From positions 1-13,912 of the forward strand of contig JAILMZ010000113.1 of the NCBI GenBank assembly GCA_024692105.1: 13,912 bases of DNA, written 5' to 3'. Below, one piece after another: positions 6,626-13,396 of the stretch. The notes below the pieces were generated by a model that was given only the letters and a program-made list of their open reading frames with translations, ran no database searches and was not told the DNA's origin. How positions within the stretch are numbered: the stretch's first letter is position 1; every line of letters begins with the position of its first letter. This DNA is from Saccharofermentans sp. (GTDB taxonomy: Bacteria; Bacillota_A; Clostridia; Saccharofermentanales; Saccharofermentanaceae). Position numbers and translations under genes: made by a program.

Positions 6626-8272
6626 TTAATTCTCCGATTCGTCCTTCGGCTTATTGAAGAAGAGCCTGTCTGCCGTAAACATGCAGACGAGTTTTCCGTG
6701 ACTGTAGAATGAGAACGACGTAAGATCCGACATCTCTATCGGATCCGATACGGTCATGGCATCGAATTCGATCTTTCCGCCTTTATGCTCTATCAGGAAA
6801 TCGAGGAACTGCGTGTTCTCACCGGCATCGACCGTAAAATCGAACTTGCTCACGAGGCCCGTGAAATCTACCCAGGGCTGCGTGGAAAGAGACAGCTGCG
6901 GCTTGCCGCCGAACACCTGGGGCATTCGGTGGATGGAGACCTTGAACCTGTTTCCGATCCTCTTGATGATCATCGTATAGGCAGTCTTGAAGCTGTTGAC
7001 GAATTCCTCTATCGGCTCTGTCGTGTTGTTGCTGCCGAGAGGCTGTGTCCTGGATCCGTAGTTGAACGCAGGATCGGACATGATCTCTTCTTTTGCCTTG
7101 GCCAGCCTGTCTTTGATCGTGGCCAGCACGGTATCATCGCCGATCTCCTTGTTGTACTTGATCCTCTTTTCTATCGCATACTTGGCCTCAAGGAGGACCT
7201 TGTACCTGTGGACGCGCTGGATGGGGATGAGTGACAGCACCTTATCCATCCTGAGTGCGCAGTCTGCAAAGTCACAGCTGTAATCACCGTCTTCGAAATA
7301 GTACCTGGTCTCGTTGTAGAGTTTGATGTATGTCTGGTACGCCATCGGAGGGTTGGGTGCTACATAGTATCCGTTAAGGAACATATCCGCGAGCTTGTAT
7401 CTTGCTTCGGTTATGTTGTACGCGGAAGCGACCGAAAAATAGAAGAAGGCTTTCTCATAATCCGGCCTGCCGTCGATCCTGCCGTAGTAGTGAATGTAAC
7501 CCAGAGTATCTGCCGCATAGCCGAAACTGTATTTCTTCCACAGGATCTCGAGGAGCCTTGAAGACTCCACATAGTCGCAGGGATAGACGGAGTTGCCGCC
7601 GTACAGGGAGTAAGCCTTAACCTTGATCGCGTCGAAATTTCCTTCTGCCGCAAGCTCGTCCGTGAACTTCCTGAACATGCTCTTTATGTAATCCGGCGCA
7701 TCTTCCAGCATGAGATCGTTGTTCCAGTGGTTGATGAATGCGATCTTCTGTGCGGTTGTAAATCTTCTTTCTTCGACGGGAAGGTCGCGGTCCTCGCTGA
7801 AGAACTCGATCATCTCTATCATCGAATCGATGTCCAATACGCTCGAGAGTGCGACGGCATTTTTGGGAAATGTCGGGTTGCCGACAGATTTGCCGATCAC
7901 GTTGAAGATGGTCGCGATCAGGTCTTCTTCAGTCATGGGGAAATCAGGTACTTCGAGCATGCCTATGAGATTCGAATCAGGTCCCATCACCTCATCGAGA
8001 CAGAGGCTGTCATAGAAATACAACAGGACCGGATACCACCAGTTAAGAAGGAACTCATACACATCGGTCTTCTCGTCCTTGAAAGTCTCAAGTGCGGTCT
8101 TGAGGTCATCGAGCATCATCGGATAATCGTTCTCGAATTCGAACACATCCGGTTCGAGCTGCGTGATGTCGTCGAGATCCGTGTTAAGGATATCCGTAAG
8201 TCCGATGTTATATCTGGAAAAGTCAGCAAGCTTGTCCTGCGTGACGAAGATGTAGGAGTCGTTTTTTCTCAT
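6626..8272 (-). CDS. Sel1-like repeat protein with unassigned flanking domains
   Basis: This is a 548-residue cytoplasmic protein without signal peptide. Residues about 210-315 contain two or three Sel1-like (TPR-related) helical repeats, recognisable by 'AADTLGYIHYYGR...DYEKAFFYFSVAS' type spacing and 'ARYKLADMFLNGYYV'. Such repeats are protein-protein interaction scaffolds. The N-terminal 200 residues are acidic and unassigned. A charged helical stretch (355-400) precedes a C-terminal region (415-548) that looks beta-rich and that I do not recognise. The ATG at 8272 has no clear ribosome binding site and lies 21 bases after the stop of the Nudix gene on the same strand. The two are therefore probably co-transcribed. 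A TATAAT-like string in this gap is too close to the ATG to be a normal promoter. Confidence 0.82.
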   Translation of the reverse strand: MRKNDSYIFVTQDKLADFSRYNIGLTDILNTDLDDITQLEPDVFEFENDYPMMLDDLKTALETFKDEKTDVYEFLLNWWYPVLLYFYDSLCLDEVMGPDSNLIGMLEVPDFPMTEEDLIATIFNVIGKSVGNPTFPKNAVALSSVLDIDSMIEMIEFFSEDRDLPVEERRFTTAQKIAFINHWNNDLMLEDAPDYIKSMFRKFTDELAAEGNFDAIKVKAYSLYGGNSVYPCDYVESSRLLEILWKKYSFGYAADTLGYIHYYGRIDGRPDYEKAFFYFSVASAYNITEARYKLADMFLNGYYVAPNPPMAYQTYIKLYNETRYYFEDGDYSCDFADCALRMDKVLSLIPIQRVHRYKVLLEAKYAIEKRIKYNKEIGDDTVLATIKDRLAKAKEEIMSDPAFNYGSRTQPLGSNNTTEPIEEFVNSFKTAYTMIIKRIGNRFKVSIHRMPQVFGGKPQLSLSTQPWVDFTGLVSKFDFTVDAGENTQFLDFLIEHKGGKIEFDAMTVSDPIEMSDLTSFSFYSHGKLVCMFTADRLFFNKPKDESEN

Positions 8273-8293
8273 GGTCTTATTATATAACGAAAC

Positions 8294-8914
8294 TTAATCG
8301 AAGTAAGTCTCCCAGGTCTCGGCACGGTATGCTTCAAGGCAGATCTCGAGCTCTCTTAAGGTGCACTTGTGGGTGTTGATGTCGGGCAGTGCATCAAGTG
8401 CGAAATACCCCGCCTCGGTAGTCTCGATGTTGGGGACAAACTCTCCCCCGAGGTTCCTGCAGAGCACGTAGTTCTTGCAGATCGAGAACATGGACCTGGA
8501 ATTGTTGTTCTTCCTGTGGTCAAAGACGGCCGCAAGGCGGTACGGCTCGACGGTGAGGCCTGCTTCCTCGCGGGCTTCCTTTATCGTGTTGTCGAATATC
8601 GAGAGGTTGTGCTCACACCAGCCTCCGGGCGGGTTCCACCTGCCGTCGAAATCCTTAACCAGAAGGACCTCTTCTTTCTCGTTGAAGATTATCGCGCGTG
8701 TCTCGACTTTCGGCGTCTGGTAGCCGTCGTTGCCCTCAAGGAGTTCTGCTGCAAGTTCGGGCGAGATGTCTGTGCCGATAGTGAGGAGTTCTCTTGAAAG
8801 TGCGAGTATGTCCTCGTAGTGTTCCACATCAAACTTGTCCTTTGCGTAGAACTTGCCTGCCGTTGCTATTGCCGCGATCTCGTGTGCTATCTCCGATATC
8901 CTCTTGTCATCCAT
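8294..8914 (-). CDS. NUDIX hydrolase with Nudix_hydro_N domain (YjhB-like)
   Basis: The protein has 206 residues. Residues 1-60 are a helical N-terminal domain of the Nudix_hydro_N type, with the family's 'A..GK.YAKDKFDVEHYE' pattern. The Nudix fold follows, with its box at 98-120: PGGWCE leads into KEAREEAGL, so E113, E116 and E117 are available to bind the catalytic metal. The usual Glu at box position 7 is Leu104, and the usual Arg is Lys112. Both changes are, as I recall, common in this subfamily, so activity is likely retained. These enzymes cleave nucleoside diphosphates linked to another group, such as ADP-ribose. The actual substrate cannot be read from sequence. The gene heads a probable two-gene transcript with the Sel1 protein and diverges from the Fe-S operon. 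Confidence 0.9.
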   Translation of the reverse strand: MDDKRISEIAHEIAAIATAGKFYAKDKFDVEHYEDILALSRELLTIGTDISPELAAELLEGNDGYQTPKVETRAIIFNEKEEVLLVKDFDGRWNPPGGWCEHNLSIFDNTIKEAREEAGLTVEPYRLAAVFDHRKNNNSRSMFSICKNYVLCRNLGGEFVPNIETTEAGYFALDALPDINTHKCTLRELEICLEAYRAETWETYFD

Positions 8915-8948
8915 GTTAATGCTTGTCCTTGTGCGTTGTTTTCGATGT

Positions 8949-8978
8949 ATTATGCCACACGGTGAACAAGGATGTCAG
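8949..8978 (-). promoter_or_regulatory. Predicted promoter of the Nudix-Sel1 pair
   Basis: On the minus strand a -35 box CTGACA (8978-8973, 5 of 6) is separated by 18 bases from a -10 box CATAAT (8954-8949, 5 of 6). Transcription would start near 8942. A moderate AAGGA ribosome binding site precedes the ATG by 11 bases. Confidence 0.55.
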
Positions 8979-8988
8979 CAAAATTTTA

Positions 8989-9002
8989 TCGACATATGTC
9001 GA
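8989..9002. promoter_or_regulatory. Perfect 14-base palindrome between the Nudix and smsC promoters
   Basis: TCGACATATGTCGA is self-complementary over all 14 bases. It lies 10 bases behind the predicted -35 box of the Nudix promoter and 9 bases before that of smsC, so one bound dimer could influence both. The regulator is unknown. No Rrf2/IscR-family or other regulator gene is in the window. Confidence 0.5.
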
Positions 9003-9011
9003 AAATAACTA

Positions 9012-9040
9012 TTGTTTATTACGCCGTGAGAGTTTAAAGT
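9012..9040 (+). promoter_or_regulatory. Tentative promoter of the smsCB operon
   Basis: TTGTTT (9012-9017, 4 of 6) and TAAAGT (9035-9040, 4 of 6) are spaced by 17 bases, with transcription expected near 9047. A small inverted repeat, TTCGT-AAA-ACGAA (9044-9056), sits right at the expected start and could be part of an operator. Matches are only moderate. Confidence 0.38.
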
Positions 9041-9074
9041 ATGTTCGTAAAACGAATCACCAAGGAGACAGTTC

Positions 9075-9806
9075 ATGCTTGAACTTCAACATATAGGCTT
9101 CCGTGCCGAAGACGGCAAGGAGATCCTTAAAGACATCAACGTCAGGATAGACGACAAATTCGTCGCAGTAACAGGACCTAACGGCAGCGGCAAATCCACC
9201 CTCCTTAAGGTCATCATGGGCATCATCAAGCCCACTTCCGGCAAGGTCATTTTCGACGGAGAGGACATAACGGACCTTTCCATCAACGAGCGTGCGGACA
9301 AGGGAATGAGCTTTGCATTCCAGCAGCCCGTCAGGTTCAAGGGCCTCCGCGTAAGAGATATCATCTCCATCGCCAAGGGTGACGAGGTGAACATGGGCAA
9401 GTACTTAAGAGCAGTCGGTCTCTGCCCGAAGGATTATCTCGACCGCGAGATCAACGATACCCTCTCCGGCGGAGAGATGAAGAGAATCGAGATTGCGACC
9501 GCTGCCGCAAGAGGCGGTAAGCTCACCCTTTTCGACGAGCCCGAGGCAGGCATCGACCTGTGGAGCTTCCAGAACCTCATCGAGGTGTTCGAGAAGCTGG
9601 GCGACGTAACACAGGGCAACATAATCATCATCAGCCACCAGGAGAGGATCCTGGAGATCTCAGACAAGATCATCTACCTGAAAGACGGCGTGGTCGACAG
9701 ATACGACGACAGCGCTAAAATTATGGAAGATCTCGGAATGAACGAGAGAAGGACCCGCAGAGGCTGTGTGGTTGCCGGAGCTGAGGGGGTGACCTGCAAT
9801 GGATGA
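9075..9806 (+). CDS. smsC: Fe-S cluster assembly ATPase, SufC/SmsC type
   Basis: This 243-residue ABC-type ATPase has all expected motifs: Walker A GPNGSGKST at 34-42, Q-loop FQQP near 82-85, signature LSGGE at 130-134, Walker B TLFDE at 151-155, and the H-loop histidine H188. The 'LSGGEMKRIEI' and 'DEPEAGID' forms are typical of SufC rather than transport ATPases, and no permease gene is nearby. SufC drives the conformational changes of the SufB-type scaffold on which Fe-S clusters are built. An AAGGAG site at 9062-9067 precedes the ATG. The last codons overlap the next gene by 8 bases, which indicates translational coupling. The C-terminal tail is Arg-rich and holds C231 and C241. The partner is a single short SufB-like protein, so the SMS (SmsCB) assignment is preferred over full SUF. 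Confidence 0.9.
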   Translation: MLELQHIGFRAEDGKEILKDINVRIDDKFVAVTGPNGSGKSTLLKVIMGIIKPTSGKVIFDGEDITDLSINERADKGMSFAFQQPVRFKGLRVRDIISIAKGDEVNMGKYLRAVGLCPKDYLDREINDTLSGGEMKRIEIATAAARGGKLTLFDEPEAGIDLWSFQNLIEVFEKLGDVTQGNIIIISHQERILEISDKIIYLKDGVVDRYDDSAKIMEDLGMNERRTRRGCVVAGAEGVTCNG

Positions 9807-10716
9807 TCTTGAAAAGAGGATATTAAAAGAGATCGCAGAGCTGGATTCACTTCCGGTAGGCGCGTTCAACATCAGGAACAACGGTAAGAGCGAAGCCCGC
9901 AATTCGACTGCCAACATCGAGATCGAATCAAGGGAAGACGGACAGGGCATCAACATCCACATCAAGGACGGCACTGTTAACGAGTCCTGTCACATCCCGG
10001 TCGTTATCAGCAAGTCCGGACATAAGGAAACTGTATATAACGAGTTCTTCATCGGCGAGAACTGCAATGTCACGATCGTGGCAGGCTGCGGCATCAGCAA
10101 CTGCGGTGGACACGACAGCCAGCACGACGGCGTTCATTCTTTCCATGTCGGCAAGAACTCTTACGTCAAATATGTCGAGAAACATTACGGCGAAGGAGAC
10201 GGAACAGGCAAGCGCCTCATGAACCCGACGACTGAAGTCGAGCTCGCAGAGGGTGCCACCATGGATATGGACACATCCCAGATCGCAGGCATCAACGATA
10301 CTTACCGTATCACGAGAGCCAAGGTCAATGAGGGAGCAACTCTTCTCATCCACGATAAGATCCTGACGAATGAGGATCAGACCGCAAAGGCGGAGATGGT
10401 GGTAGCGCTTGACGGCGATGATTCCAAGTGCGACATCATAAGCCGCGGCGTTGCAAAGGGTGAGTCCGAGCAGGATGTCGTCATCGATATCTCCGGTAAT
10501 GCCAGATGCCACGGTCACGCCGAGTGCGATTCGATCATCATGGACAAGGGCGTTATCGTAGCGACACCGAAGCTCAAGGCGGCATGCGTCGATGCTTCGC
10601 TCATCCACGAAGCTGCCATCGGAAAGATCGCAGGCGAGCAGATAACAAAGCTCATGACACTTGGCCTGACTGAAGCTCAGGCTGAGGCAAAGATCATCGA
10701 GGGATTCTTAAGATAA
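9799..10716 (+). CDS. smsB: Short SufB/SufD-like Fe-S scaffold, SmsB type
   Basis: The protein has 305 residues, against roughly 470-495 for bacterial SufB. Its core is the SufBD beta-helix (about 60-260), followed by a helical C-terminal segment. Conserved features of SufB are clear: CHGHAECDS at 237-245, with C243 at the position of the scaffold cysteine, and HEAAIGKIAGEQ at 270-281, with E271 matching the conserved Glu. Further cysteines (C64, C89, C97, C102, C211, C237, C263) could matter for cluster chemistry. The N-terminal extension of typical SufB is nearly absent. GAGGGG before the ATG is embedded in the end of smsC, and the genes overlap by 8 bases. No SufD, SufS, SufU or SufE is adjacent, so a homo-dimeric scaffold with SmsC is the likely complex. 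It probably assembles clusters in the cytoplasm. Confidence 0.9.
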   Translation: MDDLEKRILKEIAELDSLPVGAFNIRNNGKSEARNSTANIEIESREDGQGINIHIKDGTVNESCHIPVVISKSGHKETVYNEFFIGENCNVTIVAGCGISNCGGHDSQHDGVHSFHVGKNSYVKYVEKHYGEGDGTGKRLMNPTTEVELAEGATMDMDTSQIAGINDTYRITRAKVNEGATLLIHDKILTNEDQTAKAEMVVALDGDDSKCDIISRGVAKGESEQDVVIDISGNARCHGHAECDSIIMDKGVIVATPKLKAACVDASLIHEAAIGKIAGEQITKLMTLGLTEAQAEAKIIEGFLR

Positions 10717-10738
10717 GCTCGGATATATAACTTAACCT

Positions 10739-11677
10739 TTAAGGAAGGATGCGGTCCACGGGAGCGTATCCTTCTGTTTTACGGAACTTCTCGTTGCACT
10801 TGAACGATGTCAGGCAGTCAGACGGATCCACTCTCTCGAAATTGATGCCGCCGATCTGATTCCTTGTGATCATTGCAGATACGAGAGTGAACTCTTCGTC
10901 CTGGCCCGTCGCGCTGTTGACCTGTACATCCTGAGCATGGATGATGACTGTCTGAACAGGCAGCAAAGCAAACGTATCTCTTGCGACTCTCAGGATCGTG
11001 CTCGAGACATAGTCTCTCATAAGATCGAAGTACGCCGTCTTGGTCATGTCCTTCTCGGCAATGGAACCGTCAGCCTTGAGGCTCAGTACGGTAGTAGGGA
11101 GCACTTCTGCGGACCTGACGTTGAACTCGACCTGCATGATGGAAGGATCGTCGGTTCCGACCTCAAAACTGCTTCCGTATTCGAGAAGGTCATCGAACGG
11201 TCCGACTTCTTCTATTACCTTGAAGTATGAATCGATATCACCTGCCAGGACGCTCTGCGCAAAAGGTGCGAGATCGCCTGCGGTAAGAGTTGTCCAATCG
11301 ATGGCGCCGTCGCTCAGTTTGTGGATGGACTTGAGCTGCTCGATTGCAGCTTCATACTCTGCAACCGTATTGCGGTTCTGTTCGATCTCCGCTTCAGACA
11401 GCCCCTTGGCTGCAGCGGCTGTCTTGGCTGCGGATTTCACGCCCTTGGAAGCAGTGCCCTTCTTGTCCTTGCCGCCGCCTAAGATATTCTTAACATTGCT
11501 AGTCTTTGTATAGTAAACGCCTGTTCCGGGAATGCCTACGGTAGTGCGGGTCTGACCCTTCAGGTTGACCGACTGGCGCATTCCGCTCTTACCGAATGAC
11601 AAGCTCGGTCCTGACTTGCTGAGGTTGAGGTTTACACCGTCAAAAAGCTTGATCGATTTTCTGAAATTAAGTCCCAT
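10739..11677 (-). CDS. DUF4236 domain protein
   Basis: The protein has 312 residues. The first 60 match the DUF4236 pattern closely: 'FRKSIKL...GVNLNLSKSGPSLSFG' then 'TRTTVGIPGTGVYYT'. Next comes a Lys/Ala-rich linker (about 65-95), then a helical region (96-155) and a C-terminal region that reads as alternating strands and helices (155-312) and that I cannot assign. Function of DUF4236 is unknown. In other bacteria it is often joined to diverse partner domains. A GGAG site lies 9 bases before the ATG at 11677. It lies downstream of the exonuclease gene on the same strand, across a 71-base gap with no obvious terminator, so read-through from it is possible. It converges with smsB, 22 bases away. 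Confidence 0.85.
   Translation of the reverse strand: MGLNFRKSIKLFDGVNLNLSKSGPSLSFGKSGMRQSVNLKGQTRTTVGIPGTGVYYTKTSNVKNILGGGKDKKGTASKGVKSAAKTAAAAKGLSEAEIEQNRNTVAEYEAAIEQLKSIHKLSDGAIDWTTLTAGDLAPFAQSVLAGDIDSYFKVIEEVGPFDDLLEYGSSFEVGTDDPSIMQVEFNVRSAEVLPTTVLSLKADGSIAEKDMTKTAYFDLMRDYVSSTILRVARDTFALLPVQTVIIHAQDVQVNSATGQDEEFTLVSAMITRNQIGGINFERVDPSDCLTSFKCNEKFRKTEGYAPVDRILP
10745..10780 (+). terminator. Possible smsCB terminator inside the convergent gene's 3' end
   Basis: AAGGATGCG (10745-10753) pairs with CGTATCCTT (10765-10773) over 9 bp with one G-U pair and an 11-base loop. It is followed by CTGTTTT (10774-10780). The spacing beyond the smsB stop is about 30 bases. The T-run is short, and the site overlaps the last codons of the DUF4236 gene, so this is tentative. 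Confidence 0.35.
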
Positions 11678-11748
11678 ATCATTGTTCTCCGTTTGTCATG
11701 CAAAGCGTTTACCGTTACAAGTTTTATCTTAACACAAATAATTTCTTA

Positions 11749-12513
11749 TCAGATATCGAGATCGAGGTATATCGGGCAGTGATCGGAGCCCATGACATCG
11801 CTCATCATCTCTGACTCTATGACCTTGGATCTGAGTCCTTCCGTGACGAAGAAATAGTCGATCCTCCAGCCTACGTTCCTCTCTCTTGCGTGCGTCTTAT
11901 AAGACCACCACGAGTATGCTTCCGCCTTATCCGGATGGAGCATCCTGAATGTGTCGATGAGGCCTCTTTCCGCGAACTTATCCATGTACACGCGCTCTTC
12001 GGGAAGGAAGCCGGACACCTTGGAATTTGCTTTGGGATTCGACAGGTCTATCTCTTTGTGCGCGGTGTTGACGTCGCCGCAGCAGATGACCTCGCGGCCT
12101 TTGCTCTGAAGATCCTTTACCAGGTCCAGGAAGCAGTCATAGAATCTCAGTTTGAACTTGACGTAGTCGTCGCCTCTTCCGCCGTTCGGGAAGTATATGT
12201 TGAACAAGACAAAATCCCCGTAGTCCGCGCGGATGACTCTTCCTTCGTGATCGAACTCTTCGGTGCCGAGGCCGTAAGACACTTCGCAGGGCTTCTTCGT
12301 ATAGAGTGCCGTGCCGGAATAACCTTTCCTCTCTGCAGAGTAGAAGTAACTCTTGTAGGGTGCCATGTTCGTTATCTCTGGCGAGAGCTGGTCGATGGTC
12401 GCCTTGATCTCCTGCACACCGACAATATCTGCGCCCATCTTCGCGACGGATTCCGCGAAACCCTTGCCTGCCACGGCTCTGATGCCGTTTACGTTCCAGC
12501 TTACTATTCTCAT
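11749..12513 (-). CDS. xth: Exodeoxyribonuclease III / AP endonuclease
   Basis: This is a 254-residue protein of the endonuclease/exonuclease/phosphatase family, the usual size for ExoIII/ExoA. Catalytic motifs are in place: SWNVNG with N7, VQEIK with E35, IYFPNGG with Y107, GDVNTAH with D147 and N149, and GSDHCP with D244 and H245. It cuts DNA at abasic sites during base excision repair and removes 3'-blocking groups or nucleotides from duplex ends. A GAGGA site lies 5 bases before the ATG. The -10 candidate TATAAA (12533-12528 on the minus strand) overlaps the TATAAT of the divergent asparaginase-like gene. The E. coli-type symbol xth is used here; Bacillus naming would be exoA. Confidence 0.96.
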   Translation of the reverse strand: MRIVSWNVNGIRAVAGKGFAESVAKMGADIVGVQEIKATIDQLSPEITNMAPYKSYFYSAERKGYSGTALYTKKPCEVSYGLGTEEFDHEGRVIRADYGDFVLFNIYFPNGGRGDDYVKFKLRFYDCFLDLVKDLQSKGREVICCGDVNTAHKEIDLSNPKANSKVSGFLPEERVYMDKFAERGLIDTFRMLHPDKAEAYSWWSYKTHARERNVGWRIDYFFVTEGLRSKVIESEMMSDVMGSDHCPIYLDLDI

Positions 12514-12527
12514 AAAAATCCTCGTGT

Positions 12528-12535
12528 TTTATAAT
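12528..12535. promoter_or_regulatory. Overlapping divergent -10 boxes for xth and the asparaginase-like gene
   Basis: The plus strand reads TATAAT at 12530-12535 and the minus strand reads TATAAA at 12533-12528. Both lie in the 58-base gap between divergent genes. Matching -35 boxes are weak on both strands. If both promoters are real, polymerase binding would be mutually exclusive. Confidence 0.35.
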
Positions 12536-12571
12536 GTTTTCATTATTCTACTATAAGGTCGGGGCAAAAGA

Positions 12572-13390
12572 TTGAAGATCCTGGTTGAATTACTCGGCGG
12601 GACTATAGGTTCGTACAAAGACGAAAACGGCACTGTCGTTCTCGGCAGGGACATGTCTGATATCCTTCCCGGAGGCGTTGATACCGTTATAAGAAGTCCG
12701 CTTACATATTCTTCCGAGAATGCTGCAGCTGAAGTCTACAGGGATGCCCTGAAGGCAATATCTCATGACATGGATGAGACATCTCCTGAAGGTGTCCTGA
12801 TACTTCACGGTACGGACACAATGGCGTATTTAGCGCAGCTTGCAGTAAGGGTATTAGGTACCGACATTCCCGTTCAGATTGCCGGCAGTGTTCTTCCTCC
12901 GGACGATCCGGAGTCAGATTACAAGAAACAGATCAAAGACGCCGTGAGATTTCTTAAGGACGGAAAGAGCGGTGTAGTCTGCGGGGGCAGGTCGATACCG
13001 CTTGACAAGGTAATGTCTGCGGACATCGCAGGGAGATACTCAGAGTACGGCGACTGTAAACCCCTTGAATACTCAAAGGATGCGGCGGCGCGTTTCCTCG
13101 AAAATGACCGTCTCCCGCGGGTGCTCGTCATACCTGCGGTGCCGGGATATGTGATCCCTGAAGGCGGGTTCGACCGCGTGCTGATCCAATGCTTTCATTC
13201 GGGTACGGCGAACCAATCTCTTGTGCCCTACATAAAAAAGTGGACGAGTGAAGGGAAGCGGTGCTTCTTGGCTCCGTTCCCTGCCGGCGGTAATATATAT
13301 GAGAGTACGAAGATGCTCTGCGGTGCCGGAGCAGAGATCCTGCTCGGGATGCCTTTCGAGGGTGCCTGGGCAGAGGCGTTGCTGATCTGA
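12572..13390 (+). CDS. Asparaginase family protein (short, type I-like)
   Basis: This is a 272-residue protein with the L-asparaginase fold signatures: LGGTIGSY with T11, YSSEN with S47/S48, the second catalytic motif HGTDTM with T81 and D82, and LDKV with K146 as the expected catalytic lysine. These residues hydrolyse asparagine to aspartate and ammonia in the family. There is no signal peptide, which fits a cytoplasmic type I enzyme. It is about 60 residues shorter than common type I enzymes (about 330), with the shortening mainly in the C-terminal domain, so substrate or oligomeric state may differ. The start is TTG with a GGGG site 7 bases before it. There is no other in-frame start before the catalytic GGTIG motif. 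The next gene begins 6 bases after the stop, which suggests co-transcription. Confidence 0.86.
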   Translation: MKILVELLGGTIGSYKDENGTVVLGRDMSDILPGGVDTVIRSPLTYSSENAAAEVYRDALKAISHDMDETSPEGVLILHGTDTMAYLAQLAVRVLGTDIPVQIAGSVLPPDDPESDYKKQIKDAVRFLKDGKSGVVCGGRSIPLDKVMSADIAGRYSEYGDCKPLEYSKDAAARFLENDRLPRVLVIPAVPGYVIPEGGFDRVLIQCFHSGTANQSLVPYIKKWTSEGKRCFLAPFPAGGNIYESTKMLCGAGAEILLGMPFEGAWAEALLI

Positions 13391-13396
13391 TACCCT

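Noticed and set aside
8555..8623. Loss of Glu in the Nudix box as a sign of inactivation
   Set aside because: The GGWC..NLS form is, as I recall, normal in the Nudix_hydro_N subfamily, and the metal-binding Glu cluster is intact.
9928..10608. Minus-strand open frame of 226 codons
   Set aside because: It is the antisense shadow of smsB, which carries the conserved SufB motifs.
11890..12534. Plus-strand open frame of 214 codons
   Set aside because: It is antisense to the exonuclease III gene, whose catalytic motifs are all intact on the other strand.
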